Of a stretch of DNA of 64,000 bases, positions 1-10,136 are shown piece after piece. Position 1 is the stretch's first letter. The number at the start of each line of letters is the position of its first letter. Under the pieces are notes generated by a model. It saw nothing but the letters and a program-made list of their open reading frames with translations. It was not told the origin of the DNA and made no database searches. The position numbers were made by a program, and so were the translations under genes. Source of the stretch: Bacteroides nordii WAL 11050 = JCM 12987 (GTDB lineage: Bacteria > Bacteroidota > Bacteroidia > Bacteroidales > Bacteroidaceae); assembly GCA_000613465.1 (NCBI GenBank), contig BAJA01000004.1:1-64000 (forward strand). Direction: 5' to 3'.

Positions 1-124
1 GGGTTTGTGGCTGCTGTTTTTTCTCAACCGCCTTCACATATAGATAGTCAATAGCCGTGCCAAAGACATAACAATCTGATTATCAATAGATATCACTTTT
101 CAGATAGCGTTCATTTCCGAACAG

Positions 125-146
125 CTGTCCGCTCACAACCGGACAG
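125..146. other. Short inverted repeat near the window start
   Basis: CTGTCCG at 125-131 is the exact reverse complement of CGGACAG at 140-146, with an 8-base loop. There is no T-run behind it, so it is not an obvious terminator. It could be a protein-binding palindrome. The rest of 1-300 shows no gene that I can support on either strand; short open stretches on the minus strand near position 1 have stops in every frame upstream. Confidence 0.35.
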
Positions 147-304
147 TGAGATTAATTTTGCCCGTTAACGTAAAAATAACATTGGAAGAAGGAAGATAAA
201 TATAACCTGATAAAGCTTCATTCCTCCAAAATCCTTATCAGGTCTTAATAAAAAGAACTTCTTTCTTAAAGTATGTTTAATAACATTCTTTTTTACTTGG
301 ATAA

Positions 305-335
305 TTTGCAGATTTCGCTAAAGTCCGTATCTTTG
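305..335 (+). promoter_or_regulatory. Bacteroides-type promoter of the candidate small RNA
   Basis: TTTG at 305-308 is followed, after exactly 19 bases, by TATCTTTG at 328-335. This matches the known Bacteroides housekeeping consensus (TTTG, 19-21 bases, TAnnTTTG). Transcription would start near 341-343. Confidence 0.65.
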
Positions 336-341
336 CAATGT

Positions 342-403
342 GTTTTTCATAGTATTAGATTTAAGGTTAACAAAGGTTGGAGCAAGGCGTTGCTCCTTTT
401 TTT
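342..403 (+). ncRNA. Candidate small RNA or leader of about 60 nt
   Basis: The interval is bounded by a near-perfect Bacteroides promoter at 305-335 and an intrinsic terminator at 379-403. The terminator is GGAGCAA, a four-base loop, TTGCTCC, then seven T. That defines a short transcript of about 60 nt with no convincing open reading frame. leuS begins 150 bases downstream and appears to have its own promoter at 466-499. The transcript is therefore either an independent small RNA or an attenuated leader of leuS. A 73-codon reading frame at 273-494 crosses the promoter and terminator and is not believable as a gene. The exact start is inferred. Confidence 0.5.
379..403 (+). terminator. Intrinsic terminator of the candidate small RNA
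   Basis: A 7-bp perfect stem (379-385 with 390-396) is followed directly by seven T (397-403). Confidence 0.8.
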
Positions 404-465
404 ATGCCCATACTTCTCAAATGCTCCTTTCAACTGCATCAACTCCACACCGATTTTTACGCAAC

Positions 466-499
466 TTTGTGGTTATCTGAAAATAATCCCGTAAATTTG
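466..499 (+). promoter_or_regulatory. Probable leuS promoter
   Basis: TAAATTTG at 492-499 is a full match to the Bacteroides -7 box. TTTG at 466-469 lies 22 bases upstream, slightly wider than the usual 19-21. Transcription would start about 50 bases before the leuS start codon. Confidence 0.45.
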
Positions 500-553
500 T
501 TCCCAATTAATGAAATAACATAATAAATCACTATAAACAAAAGGATTATCGCT

Positions 554-3385
554 ATGGAATATAATTTCAGGGATATTGAAAAGAAGTGGCAAAAACGGTG
601 GGTAGAAAGTAAAACCTACCAGGTGAAGGAAGATGAATCGAAACAAAAATTCTATGTGCTGAATATGTTTCCTTATCCGTCGGGAGCAGGACTACATGTA
701 GGACATCCGCTGGGATATATTGCTTCGGACATTTACGCCCGCTACAAACGCCTGCAAGGTTTCAATGTACTGAATCCTATGGGATATGACGCATACGGCC
801 TGCCTGCCGAACAGTATGCTATCCAGACAGGGCAACACCCTGCTATTACAACCATAAAGAATATCGACCGCTATCGGGAGCAATTGGATAAAATAGGGTT
901 CTCTTTTGACTGGAACCGCGAAATACGTACATGCGATCCGGAATATTATCATTGGACACAATGGGCGTTTATGAAAATGTTCAATAGCTATTATTGTAAC
1001 GATGAACAGCAGGCACGCCCTATCGAAGAGCTTATCCAGGCTTTCGGAATCTACGGAACAGAAGGTATGAACGTTGCTTGTAGTGAGGAACTCAACTTTA
1101 CTGCTGACGAGTGGAAAGCAAAAAGTGAAAAAGAGCAGCAGGAAATCCTGATGAATTATCGTATCGCTTACCTGGGCAACACCATGGTGAACTGGTGCCC
1201 GGATTTAGGAACAGTACTTGCCAACGATGAAGTTGTAGACGGTGTTTCCGAGCGCGGTGGTTTCCCGGTTATCCAAAAGGTAATGCGCCAGTGGTGTCTC
1301 CGTGTATCTGCTTATGCCCAACGTCTGCTCGATGGTCTGGATACTGTAGAATGGACAGATTCTCTGAAAGAAACTCAGCGCAATTGGATTGGCCGTTCAG
1401 AAGGTGCCGAAATGCAGTTTAAAGTGAAAGACTCTGATATTGAATTCACCATTTTTACCACTCGTGCCGATACAGTATTCGGTGTAACCTTCATGGTACT
1501 TGCCCCCGAAAGTGAACTTGTGGCACAGCTCACCACTCCCGGACAACAAGCAGAAGTAGATGCTTACCTTGAACGCACCAAAAAGCGTACGGAACGTGAA
1601 CGTATTGCCGACCGCAGTGTAAGCGGTGTATTCTCCGGAAGCTATGCCATCAACCCGCTGACAAACGAAGCTATCCCCGTATGGATCAGTGATTATGTAT
1701 TGGCAGGTTATGGCACGGGAGCTATCATGGCCGTACCTGCACATGACAGTCGTGACTATGCGTTTGCCAAACACTTCGGCCTTGAAATCCGTCCGCTGAT
1801 CGAAGGTTGTGATGTCAGTGAAGAAAGCTTCGATGCCAAAGAAGGTATCATGATGAACTCTCCACGTCCGGGTGCTCCCGAAGGTGGACTGGTATTGAAT
1901 GGTCTGACCGTAAAAGAAGCCATTGCCAAAACAAAAGAATATATCCAAACTTCCGGACTGGGACGGGTAAAAGTTAACTTCCGCTTGCGCGACGCCATTT
2001 TCTCGCGCCAACGTTATTGGGGTGAACCCTTCCCGGTTTACTACAAAGACGGTATGCCCTATATGATTGACGAAGCCTGTCTGCCGCTCGAATTGCCGGA
2101 AGTTGACAAATTCCTGCCTACCGAAACCGGTGAACCTCCATTGGGACATGCTACCAAATGGGCATGGGACACTGTAAACAAGTGCATAACCGAAAACGAC
2201 AAGATAGATAATATATCGATCTTCCCGCTCGAACTCAACACAATGCCGGGCTTTGCAGGTTCTTCCGCATACTACCTCCGCTATATGGACCCGCGCAATA
2301 CCCAGGCACTTGTTGATCCCGCTATCTGCCAGTACTGGAAGAACGTTGATCTCTATGTAGGCGGTACGGAACATGCAACCGGACACCTGATTTACTCTCG
2401 TTTCTGGAATAAATTCCTGTATGACCTCAATGTATCTGTAATGGAAGAACCGTTCCAGAAACTCGTAAACCAGGGAATGATACAAGGACGCAGTAACTTT
2501 GTATACCGTATCAAGAATACCAATACGTTCGTTTCTCTGAACCTGAAAGATCAGTACGATGTCACTCCTATCCATGTAGATGTAAACATCGTATCCAATG
2601 ATATTCTCGATCTGGAAGCTTTCAAAGCATGGCGTCCTGAATTTGAAACGGCAGAATTCATTCTTGAAGACGGCAAATATATCTGTGGCTGGGCAGTTGA
2701 AAAGATGAGTAAATCAATGTTCAACGTTGTGAACCCGGATATGATTGTAGAGAAATACGGTGCCGATACACTCCGCATGTATGAAATGTTCCTCGGTCCG
2801 GTAGAACAAGCCAAACCGTGGGATACAAACGGTATTGACGGTGTGCACCGCTTTATCCGTAAATTCTGGGCACTGTTCTATAACCGTAATGACGAGTATA
2901 TCGTAACAGACGAACCGGCTACCAAAGAAGAGTTGAAGTCATTGCACAAACTGATTAAGAAAGTGACGAGTGACATTGAGCAATTCTCTTATAATACTTC
3001 AGTAAGCGCATTCATGATCTGTGTAAATGAACTCAGTACACTGAAATGCAGCAAGAAAGAGATATTGGAGAAATTGGTAATCGTCCTTGCTCCCTTCGCT
3101 CCGCACGTATGCGAAGAGCTATGGGATACATTGGGAAATACAACCTCTGTCTGCGATGCCCAATGGCCTGCTTTCAACGAAGAATACCTGAAGGAAGACG
3201 TAGTAAACTACACCATCTCTTTCAACGGTAAAGCCCGTTTTACTATGGAGTTTCCGGCAGATGCTGCCAGTGATGTTATCCAGGCGGAAGTATTGGCAGA
3301 CGAACGTTCTCAGAAGTGGACGGAAGGTAAAACTCCGAAAAAGGTAATTGTAGTGCCGAAGAAGATTGTAAACGTTGTGATTTAA
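554..3385 (+). CDS. leuS: Leucyl-tRNA synthetase
   Basis: This cytoplasmic class I aminoacyl-tRNA synthetase charges tRNA-Leu. The 943-residue length fits bacterial LeuRS of this phylum. The HIGH signature appears as HVGH at residues 48-51, and the KMSKS loop is exact at 717-721. The long insert between them holds the CP1 editing domain, which removes mischarged residues, and the C-terminal third is the anticodon-binding helical domain. The ATG at 554 is the natural start because the class I N-terminal strand follows immediately. The yitT-family gene begins 12 bases after the stop, so the two are probably cotranscribed. Product certain. Confidence 0.98.
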   Translation: MEYNFRDIEKKWQKRWVESKTYQVKEDESKQKFYVLNMFPYPSGAGLHVGHPLGYIASDIYARYKRLQGFNVLNPMGYDAYGLPAEQYAIQTGQHPAITTIKNIDRYREQLDKIGFSFDWNREIRTCDPEYYHWTQWAFMKMFNSYYCNDEQQARPIEELIQAFGIYGTEGMNVACSEELNFTADEWKAKSEKEQQEILMNYRIAYLGNTMVNWCPDLGTVLANDEVVDGVSERGGFPVIQKVMRQWCLRVSAYAQRLLDGLDTVEWTDSLKETQRNWIGRSEGAEMQFKVKDSDIEFTIFTTRADTVFGVTFMVLAPESELVAQLTTPGQQAEVDAYLERTKKRTERERIADRSVSGVFSGSYAINPLTNEAIPVWISDYVLAGYGTGAIMAVPAHDSRDYAFAKHFGLEIRPLIEGCDVSEESFDAKEGIMMNSPRPGAPEGGLVLNGLTVKEAIAKTKEYIQTSGLGRVKVNFRLRDAIFSRQRYWGEPFPVYYKDGMPYMIDEACLPLELPEVDKFLPTETGEPPLGHATKWAWDTVNKCITENDKIDNISIFPLELNTMPGFAGSSAYYLRYMDPRNTQALVDPAICQYWKNVDLYVGGTEHATGHLIYSRFWNKFLYDLNVSVMEEPFQKLVNQGMIQGRSNFVYRIKNTNTFVSLNLKDQYDVTPIHVDVNIVSNDILDLEAFKAWRPEFETAEFILEDGKYICGWAVEKMSKSMFNVVNPDMIVEKYGADTLRMYEMFLGPVEQAKPWDTNGIDGVHRFIRKFWALFYNRNDEYIVTDEPATKEELKSLHKLIKKVTSDIEQFSYNTSVSAFMICVNELSTLKCSKKEILEKLVIVLAPFAPHVCEELWDTLGNTTSVCDAQWPAFNEEYLKEDVVNYTISFNGKARFTMEFPADAASDVIQAEVLADERSQKWTEGKTPKKVIVVPKKIVNVVI

Positions 3386-3397
3386 AATAAAATCTAT

Positions 3398-4294
3398 ATG
3401 TATAAACCTACAAAAGCTGAAGTGATGCGGGAAGCCAGAGATTACATCTTCATCACACTCGGATTGTTCAGTTATGCCCTCGGATGGGCTGCTTTTCTGA
3501 TCCCGTATCAGATTACCACCGGGGGTACAACAGGTATTGGTGCCATCATCTATTATGCCACGGGATTTCCCATCCAATGGTCGTATTTCATCATCAATGC
3601 CGTACTGATGACCTTTGCTATCAAGATACTCGGTCCGAAGTTCAGCATCAAAACCACGTATGCCATCTTTATGCTTACGTTTTTGCTATGGTTTCTGCAA
3701 TTAGTGGTAAACGGGGCGGACGGCGTTCCTCCCAAAGTATTGGGTGAAGGACAAGACTTCATGGCCTGCCTGATCGGAGCAGCGATGTGTGGTATAGGTT
3801 TAGGCGTAGTATTCAACTGTAACGGAAGCACTGGCGGTACGGATATCATTGCAGCTATCGTCAACAAATACAAAGATGTCACCTTAGGACGCATGATTAT
3901 GATCTGTGACGTTGTCATCATCAGTTCTTGCTATTTCATTTTCAATGACTGGCGAAGAGTGATATTTGGCTTTGTAACGTTGCTTATCATCGGTTTCGTT
4001 CTGGACTATATTGTAAATAGCGCCCGCCAATCCGTACAGTTCTTTATTTTCTCTAAAGACTACGAAAAGATTGCCGACCGTATAACCAAAGAGACCCACC
4101 GCGGAGTGACCGTACTCGATGGTATAGGATGGTATAGCAAGCACAATGTAAAAGTGCTTGTAGTACTTGCCTACAAACGTCAGTCGGTTGAGATATTCCG
4201 GTTGGTAAAGGATATAGATCCGAATGCGTTTATCTCTCAAAGTTCCGTCATTGGAGTATACGGAGAGGGATTTGACAGGCTGAAGGTAAAATAG
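3398..4294 (+). CDS. YitT family membrane protein (DUF161/DUF2179)
   Basis: The protein has 298 residues. The first 200 contain about five or six hydrophobic segments with glycine-rich turns (TTGGTTGIG near 42-50; GSTGGTD near 143-149), typical of the duplicated YitT/DUF161 membrane unit. The last 80 residues are a soluble DUF2179 domain (GVTVLDGIGWY, then a VLAYKRQSVEI strand). The family sits in the cytoplasmic membrane and its transport substrate is not established. The gene starts 12 bases after leuS, indicating a shared transcript. Confidence 0.9.
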   Translation: MYKPTKAEVMREARDYIFITLGLFSYALGWAAFLIPYQITTGGTTGIGAIIYYATGFPIQWSYFIINAVLMTFAIKILGPKFSIKTTYAIFMLTFLLWFLQLVVNGADGVPPKVLGEGQDFMACLIGAAMCGIGLGVVFNCNGSTGGTDIIAAIVNKYKDVTLGRMIMICDVVIISSCYFIFNDWRRVIFGFVTLLIIGFVLDYIVNSARQSVQFFIFSKDYEKIADRITKETHRGVTVLDGIGWYSKHNVKVLVVLAYKRQSVEIFRLVKDIDPNAFISQSSVIGVYGEGFDRLKVK

Positions 4295-4555
4295 AAGCAA
4301 CTTATATCTTTTCAAAATAAATGCCGGTCGTATTTGTATTAAGCAGTACGATCGGTATTCTATTACAAGAGGATTAGCCAATGAACTATCATAAACAGTC
4401 AATCCACCACTAATCTCTGTCTTTCCAATATATAGAAGACTATACTTGGGAATTTGGTAAATACACTTCCTAATATAGAACATCGTATGCAATCAAAATT
4501 AGAATAATAAGTGGTTGTTATTCTTCTAATATATCAATATTCGAAAATTATCATG

Positions 4556-4563
4556 TATATTTG
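4556..4563 (+). promoter_or_regulatory. -7 box upstream of the DUF6056 gene
   Basis: TATATTTG matches the TAnnTTTG consensus and lies 23 bases before the start at 4587. A TTTG -33 element at the standard distance is not evident. The remainder of 4295-4555 contains no gene I can support. Confidence 0.4.
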
Positions 4564-4586
4564 CAACTATACAAAAATTTACTACT

Positions 4587-6076
4587 ATGTATTTTAAGTT
4601 TGAAAAGAAATGGATAGAAAATACACTGATTCTTATTGGTATTAGTGCATTGATTCCTCTCATAATTCTCTCTATTTACACTCAACCCTGTAATGATGAT
4701 TATAATTACGCTTTAAGAGATAGCAGCACCAATTTTATTTATGCAGGTATTGATACTTACCTTAATTTTTCCGGAAGATATTTCGCTACATTCATTTCGC
4801 GTCTCAACCCGCTTATATATCACTCTTTAGAAGCATATAAGATATATACTATCATATTACTTTGTGTGTTTTTATTCGCTATGTATTATTTAGTATCTAC
4901 CTTATCCTCAAAGACACTAAATAAGCGTGAAAAAATTGCTCTGACAGCTCTTCTATTTATTGTATACATTATACAATGTCCCAGCATATCGCAATCGTTT
5001 TATTGGTTTTCGGGATATGCTGCTTATACATTTCCTTCTATTTTATTAATTTGGCTATTTGGAAGTTTACTTAAATCTACTCAGATTCTGCGTACTATAT
5101 TAAATATACTATTAGTTATCTGTATAGCAGGTAGTAATGAAATATCAACTGTTATTCTATTTTGTACACTTGCTTTTATTAACATAGAATGGCGGTTGCA
5201 GCATAACAAAAAGTGGAATAGAAGTTTTCTTCTTTTATGGGTTGTAGCAGCGATATGTACTCTAATTGTTGTACTATCGCCAGGCAATGCAGTAAGGATG
5301 CAGGGTGAAACCAGCTCTAATAATATTATATGGACAATAGGCGGCTCTATCTTACAAACATTGTCATGGTTTCCAATCTGGGGATCGGTACTTTTAATGA
5401 TTTCCATCATCTACATTCCACTTTTTGGAAAAAGAATATCAGAAAGTACTTCGGAAAAACTTCATTTACTGTTTTCTATCAAAATAAAACATTTTCTTCT
5501 ATTTTTCATCATAACACTTTTTCTGACGCATATACACCAACCTGGGGATTAGGAACGGTTGCCATAGGAAGATTGGCAAATGCTATCTATGTCTTTTTTA
5601 TACTATGCTGGCTATACTTGACTCAATTGATAATCAATCGTTATCCGGGGATTATCACACTTCAGAATAATAAATATTATCAATTTATCTATTTAGCTTT
5701 CTTCTTCTTTTTCACTTTCAACACAGTCTATAATATTGATGGGAATATAATGACTTCATACGTTGATTTGATTACCGGAAAAGCACGAAAATATTATTTA
5801 GAACTCAATAAAAGACATCTTCTTTTAAAAGATAACCAATCAACGGAAAAAGTTATAAAAATCCCGGGAATAGAAACCATTCCAAAAACCATTTATTTTA
5901 AAGATATAAGTAGTGATAAGGATTCATGGGAAAATGAAACCTATCGTACCTATTGGAATTGCTGCCCCCAAATATATATTGAAGATACGCCAAAGCTAGA
6001 ATATTCAAACATGGAATATTTGAAACTATTTATGAAGGAAATAAGAAAAAACAACTTTAGCAGAACTGAAGAATGA
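4587..6076 (+). CDS. DUF6056-like polytopic membrane protein, frame-interrupted
   Basis: Many hydrophobic segments run through both halves. The N-terminal motif CNDDYNYA, just after the first membrane helix, and the later SGRYF and [10 protein letters not shown] motifs resemble DUF6056 proteins, a group thought to be glycosyltransferase-like (GT-C) but without an assigned substrate. The reading frame stops at 5552. The downstream frame carries on directly with [11 protein letters not shown] and continues to 6076. One extra T in the T-run 5518-5522 would join the two into a protein of about 496 residues, so I read this as one gene. It sits between yitT and rdgB and overlaps the rdgB start by four bases (ATGA). 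The region is visibly AT-rich compared with leuS. The function of this copy is unknown. Confidence 0.65.
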
Positions 6077-6657
6077 AGAAAAAACTCGTATTTGCCACCA
6101 ATAACTTACATAAATTGGAAGAGGTATCTCATATATTAGCCAATACTTTCGATTTATTAAGTCTTAAGGATATCAATTGTTACTCTGATATCCCGGAAAC
6201 AGCAGAAACATTGGAAGGAAATGCATTATTAAAAGCAAAATTCGTATATGACTATTATCAAATGAATTGCTTCGCTGATGATACAGGCTTGGAAGTAGAA
6301 GCATTAAATGGGGCTCCGGGAGTTTACTCTGCCCGTTATGCCGGTAACAGTCATGATTCGCAAGCCAATATGAAAAAACTATTGACTGAACTCAAAGGAA
6401 TAAATAATCGCAAAGCACAATTCCGCACAGTTATTTCTCTTATCATGGATGGAAAAGAATATTTTTTTGAAGGAATCATAAGAGGGAATATTATTGAAAA
6501 GGAAAGAGGTACATCCGGATTCGGATATGACCCTATTTTTGTTCCGGAAGAATACAATCAAACATTTGCTGAATTAGGAAATGATATCAAAAATAAAATA
6601 AGCCATCGTGCACAAGCGATTGATAAACTTTGCAAATTCATACAAAACATACAATAA
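6073..6657 (+). CDS. rdgB: dITP/XTP pyrophosphatase (RdgB/HAM1 family)
   Basis: The enzyme hydrolyses non-canonical purine nucleoside triphosphates (dITP, ITP, XTP) to the monophosphate plus pyrophosphate, cleaning the nucleotide pool. At 194 residues it has the usual family size. The N-terminal [10 protein letters not shown] motif binds the triphosphate. [12 protein letters not shown], followed by [12 protein letters not shown], holds the catalytic acidic residues and the base-recognition loop, and SGFGYDPIF is the third conserved block. The start overlaps the preceding gene by ATGA, indicating translational coupling. A clear terminator follows at 6685-6724. Confidence 0.95.
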   Translation: MKKKLVFATNNLHKLEEVSHILANTFDLLSLKDINCYSDIPETAETLEGNALLKAKFVYDYYQMNCFADDTGLEVEALNGAPGVYSARYAGNSHDSQANMKKLLTELKGINNRKAQFRTVISLIMDGKEYFFEGIIRGNIIEKERGTSGFGYDPIFVPEEYNQTFAELGNDIKNKISHRAQAIDKLCKFIQNIQ

Positions 6658-6684
6658 ATAATCTATTAATTAGTTATTTATAAC

Positions 6685-6724
6685 ACAAGCACATAGAACT
6701 CAAAATACTAATCTATGTGCTTGT
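6685..6724 (+). terminator. Intrinsic terminator after rdgB
   Basis: ACAAGCACATAG (6685-6696) pairs perfectly with CTATGTGCTTGT (6713-6724) across a 16-base loop, and T-rich sequence follows. It ends the leuS-rdgB transcript, though the next gene starts only 17 bases later. Confidence 0.7.
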
Positions 6725-6740
6725 TTAATTTTATTATAGT

Positions 6741-9047
6741 ATGATGAAAAAAGCAATATTTACTCTTATTTATATCTTCGTGACTATAGGAACTATATTT
6801 GCCCAACAACAAGCTATTGGCAATTGGCGTTCTCATCTCTCTTATCATAATGTTACTTATACTGAACCAGCAGGAGAAATAATTTATGCTCTAGGCAATA
6901 ATGGATTATTCTCGTATAATACAGATGATACAAGCATTCAATGTTATGAAAAAGCCAATCCATTAACTGATACTGAAATTACTCACATAGCCTATAGTAA
7001 AGAATATAAAACATTGATTATTATATATTCTGATAAAAATATAGATCTTCTTGTCAATAATCGGGATGTATACAACCTTCCTGATTATATGAATAAGGAT
7101 ATACAAAGCAAAGATATATATCATATTCATTTAGCCAAAGAATACGCTTATTTATCAACTTCTTTCGGATTGGTTATACTAAACTTAAAGAAGAAAGAAA
7201 TTAGTAATGCTTATATTTTAAATAAAAAAGTGAATGCCTGTTCAGTAGATGATAATAAAATATATGCCGCCACTGATGAAGGTTTATTCACAGGAATATT
7301 AACCGATAATCTATTAGATATTAGTAACTGGAAAAAAGTATCTGATACTTCATATACCTATCTATCAATGTATAATGATAATCTAATAGGATATATCAAT
7401 CCACAAGGAATTTATCTTATTAACAAACAAGATTATAGTTATTCACTGATAGGTAGTGGATATTTTAATTCTATGAAAATATACGCTGATAAATTAATAG
7501 CAACGAATAATAATTCAGCTGTAATTTTTAACGATATAAACAATAAGAATTATTTTAGCAGTAATGAATTTGAAATAGCTCACCTTTCTTACAATAATGG
7601 AGTTTATTGGGCAGGTGGATATGAGAATGGACTTATAGGATTAAAAATAAATGAATCTGATAAAACATTTAAAACCATTTTATCTAATATTATACCTAAT
7701 AGCCCAATAAGAAATCTCCCTTATTTCATAAAATTTGAAGGTGAACGTATGTTTGTAACCGGAGGTGGTTTAACAACACAAATACTAAATAATAAAGGAA
7801 CTATTATGACATTTGAAAATAATACCTGGGATCATTTCCAAGAAGATGGCATAACAGAATTAACAGGAGCCCGTTATCGTAACATAACCTCAATAGCAGA
7901 AGATCCAAGAGATAACAAACATCATTTTGCTTCATCAACTGGAGAAGGGTTATATGAGTTTTATGACAAAAAGTTTGTAAAACTCTATAGACTAAACAAT
8001 AGTACACTTGAATCAGCACTTCCTGACAGTCAACATAAAAACGAATATGTATGGGTTAATGGACTTGTATATGATAATAATCAAAATCTCTGGATGTTGA
8101 ATTGTACACCATATCATCAAATACATATATTAGATAAGAACAATAAATGGATTCCTTTGGGCTATGCTGAAATAGGTAATCCTCCTAACTTTGAACATGC
8201 CTTGTTTGACCGTCGTGGTTGGTTATGGGCTGCTGCTACTTATAAAGACAGAGGAGGATTATTCTGTCTAAATCATAAAGGAACATTAGAAGATACATTA
8301 GATGATCAACACAAATTTATGACTAAATTTACAAATCAAGACGGAACTATATTAAATTACTCTATATATTGTATAGCTGAAGATAAAGATGGAGCTATTT
8401 GGATTGGAACTAGTCAGGGACCTCTTGTTATTACTAATCCTTCAAAAGTATTTGATGATGATTTTTATTGTACACAGATTAAAGTACCAAGAAATGATGG
8501 TACCAATTTAGCTGATTTTTTATTAACTAATACCTTAATAAAAACAATAGTAATAGATGGTGCTAATAGAAAATGGATAGGTACAGAATACGAAGGAGTT
8601 TATCTTTTAAGTGAAGATGGGATGGAAACTATTCATCATTTTACAGCTGAAAATAGTCCATTACTATCTAATAGTATATCTTCTATTGCTATACATCCAC
8701 GTACTGGCGAAGTTTTTATAGGAACAAGTAAAGGACTAATATCATATCAAAGTGATGCAACTGAAGGAGGTGAACAGTTAAGTGAAGATGCTTATGCCTA
8801 TCCTAATCCGGTAAAGTCCGATTATACCGGAGTCATTACAGTAACAGGACTAGTAAGAGATACAAATGTAAAAATAACCAATACAAGCGGAAAACTAATT
8901 TATTCCGGTACTTCAGTTGGAGGACAATTTACCTGGAACGGACGTAATCTCCAAGGTAATAAAGTATCTAGTGGAATTTATTTTGTATTAGCTGCTGACA
9001 AAGATGGTAAACAAGGCATTGCTACAAAAATAGTAATTATTCGATGA
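6741..9047 (+). CDS. PorZ-like secreted beta-propeller protein with T9SS-type C-terminal domain
   Basis: The protein has 768 residues and a Sec signal peptide at about 1-21. Repeated WxGT/YxAT blades (AATDEGLFTG, IWIGTSQGP, KWIGTEYEGVYLL, VFIGTSKGLI) predict two beta-propellers like those of two-component sensor periplasmic domains, but no kinase follows. Residues about 685-768 form a C-terminal domain that starts AYPNPVKSDYTG and ends in a G-I-Y-F-V strand, the hallmark of type IX secretion sorting domains. Length and architecture fit PorZ, which in Porphyromonas takes part in attaching type IX cargo to the surface. Whether the role holds here is unknown, because gut Bacteroides usually lack the type IX translocon. 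The next gene overlaps it by ATGA. Confidence 0.7.
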   Translation: MMKKAIFTLIYIFVTIGTIFAQQQAIGNWRSHLSYHNVTYTEPAGEIIYALGNNGLFSYNTDDTSIQCYEKANPLTDTEITHIAYSKEYKTLIIIYSDKNIDLLVNNRDVYNLPDYMNKDIQSKDIYHIHLAKEYAYLSTSFGLVILNLKKKEISNAYILNKKVNACSVDDNKIYAATDEGLFTGILTDNLLDISNWKKVSDTSYTYLSMYNDNLIGYINPQGIYLINKQDYSYSLIGSGYFNSMKIYADKLIATNNNSAVIFNDINNKNYFSSNEFEIAHLSYNNGVYWAGGYENGLIGLKINESDKTFKTILSNIIPNSPIRNLPYFIKFEGERMFVTGGGLTTQILNNKGTIMTFENNTWDHFQEDGITELTGARYRNITSIAEDPRDNKHHFASSTGEGLYEFYDKKFVKLYRLNNSTLESALPDSQHKNEYVWVNGLVYDNNQNLWMLNCTPYHQIHILDKNNKWIPLGYAEIGNPPNFEHALFDRRGWLWAAATYKDRGGLFCLNHKGTLEDTLDDQHKFMTKFTNQDGTILNYSIYCIAEDKDGAIWIGTSQGPLVITNPSKVFDDDFYCTQIKVPRNDGTNLADFLLTNTLIKTIVIDGANRKWIGTEYEGVYLLSEDGMETIHHFTAENSPLLSNSISSIAIHPRTGEVFIGTSKGLISYQSDATEGGEQLSEDAYAYPNPVKSDYTGVITVTGLVRDTNVKITNTSGKLIYSGTSVGGQFTWNGRNLQGNKVSSGIYFVLAADKDGKQGIATKIVIIR

Positions 9048-10096
9048 AAGATTTATTAAGCAAACAATCAAAGGAACTATTGAATAAAGGTAATTGCTTT
9101 GATTTTATCAGATACTTTTTTACTATATCTATTATCATTGTACACTTTTGTTATCTGAATGACATAAAAGTATTTTGGTTTATTTCAGGAGCTACCGGAG
9201 TAAGAGCTTTCTTTATCATCAGTGGATTTCTTATCTTCTATAGTCACATTGAAAAACAAAGTATCAGATACTATATAGAGAAAAGAATCAGACGTATTCT
9301 TCCACCCTATATATCAGTAATAATATTATGTGTAGTAGCTGGTATTTTTATGACACAATTAAGTTTAAAAGACTATCTCAGTAGTAGTGAAACTTACAAA
9401 TATCTCATAGCTAATCTTAGTTTCCTCAACTTTCTACAACCAACTCTTCCTGGTGTTTTTGAGTCAAATCCAATAACAGCAATAAACGGGTCACTCTGGA
9501 CTATGAAAGTAGAAGTTATGTTTTATATTAGTGTTCCTTTTATATTTTGGATGTTAAAAAGATACAACAAATTATGGATTATGATAGCAATCTTTCTAAT
9601 TGCTATCATCTATGAGTATTGTTTTACTAAACTATACGAACAAACAAATAATGATTTTTATTTACTAATAAGAAAACAATTTGGTAGTCAGCTTGTTTAT
9701 TTCTATTCAGGAACTTTTATTTTATTATATTTCGATCATTTTATTAAATACCTTAAATTTTTATTTCCAATTGCTATTATTATTTATTATTTTCAAGATT
9801 CCTATTATTTATTGACTTACTTAGAACCACTAGCTTTAGCAACAATAATTATTGGATTAGCATACAGTTTAAAATACTTGAATTTCTTAAGAAAGTATGA
9901 CAATATCTCTTACGGAATGTACTTATATCATTTTCCTGTTACACAAGCCGTAGTTTATTATATAGCTCCCCATTCTACTATTTATATATCTTTCATTCTA
10001 TCTTTATTATTAACCATTATAATTTCTCTAATCTCCTGGAAATTGATAGAAAAACCTATAATCATGGGGTATAAGATAAAAGCTGGTAATAAATAA
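9044..10096 (+). CDS. Acyltransferase 3 family membrane protein
   Basis: This 350-residue integral membrane protein has about ten hydrophobic segments. FFTISIIIVHFCYL near residue 30 carries the conserved His of acyltransferase-3 (OafA/YrhL-type) proteins, and GVRAFFIISGFLIF followed by IEKRIRRILPPY is the second family signature. Such enzymes move acetyl or other acyl groups onto surface polysaccharides or lipids across the membrane. The start codon overlaps the stop of the propeller gene (ATGA at 9044-9047), so the two are translationally coupled; that pairing is a clue to a shared envelope role, not proof of it. Confidence 0.88.
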   Translation: MKDLLSKQSKELLNKGNCFDFIRYFFTISIIIVHFCYLNDIKVFWFISGATGVRAFFIISGFLIFYSHIEKQSIRYYIEKRIRRILPPYISVIILCVVAGIFMTQLSLKDYLSSSETYKYLIANLSFLNFLQPTLPGVFESNPITAINGSLWTMKVEVMFYISVPFIFWMLKRYNKLWIMIAIFLIAIIYEYCFTKLYEQTNNDFYLLIRKQFGSQLVYFYSGTFILLYFDHFIKYLKFLFPIAIIIYYFQDSYYLLTYLEPLALATIIIGLAYSLKYLNFLRKYDNISYGMYLYHFPVTQAVVYYIAPHSTIYISFILSLLLTIIISLISWKLIEKPIIMGYKIKAGNK

Positions 10097-10128
10097 TAAA
10101 TAAGAGATTATTGCCTATTACCAGCTTA
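10080..10128. terminator. Bidirectional terminator between the acyltransferase gene and nadA
   Basis: AAGCTGGTAATA (10080-10091) pairs perfectly with TATTACCAGCTT (10117-10128). It lies between convergent genes and overlaps the end of the acyltransferase coding sequence. Confidence 0.6.
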
Positions 10129-10136
10129 TTCATATT

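Noticed and set aside
1..120. A gene end on the minus strand at the left edge
   Set aside because: Short open pieces exist in two frames but each has a stop within 120 bases and no recognisable protein family.
273..494. A 73-codon open frame before leuS
   Set aside because: It runs across a promoter, a terminator and part of the leuS promoter, shows no family pattern, and has no matching start context.
1397..2575. A 392-codon open frame on the minus strand inside leuS
   Set aside because: It is an antisense shadow of a highly conserved gene; its sequence has no coherent domain pattern.
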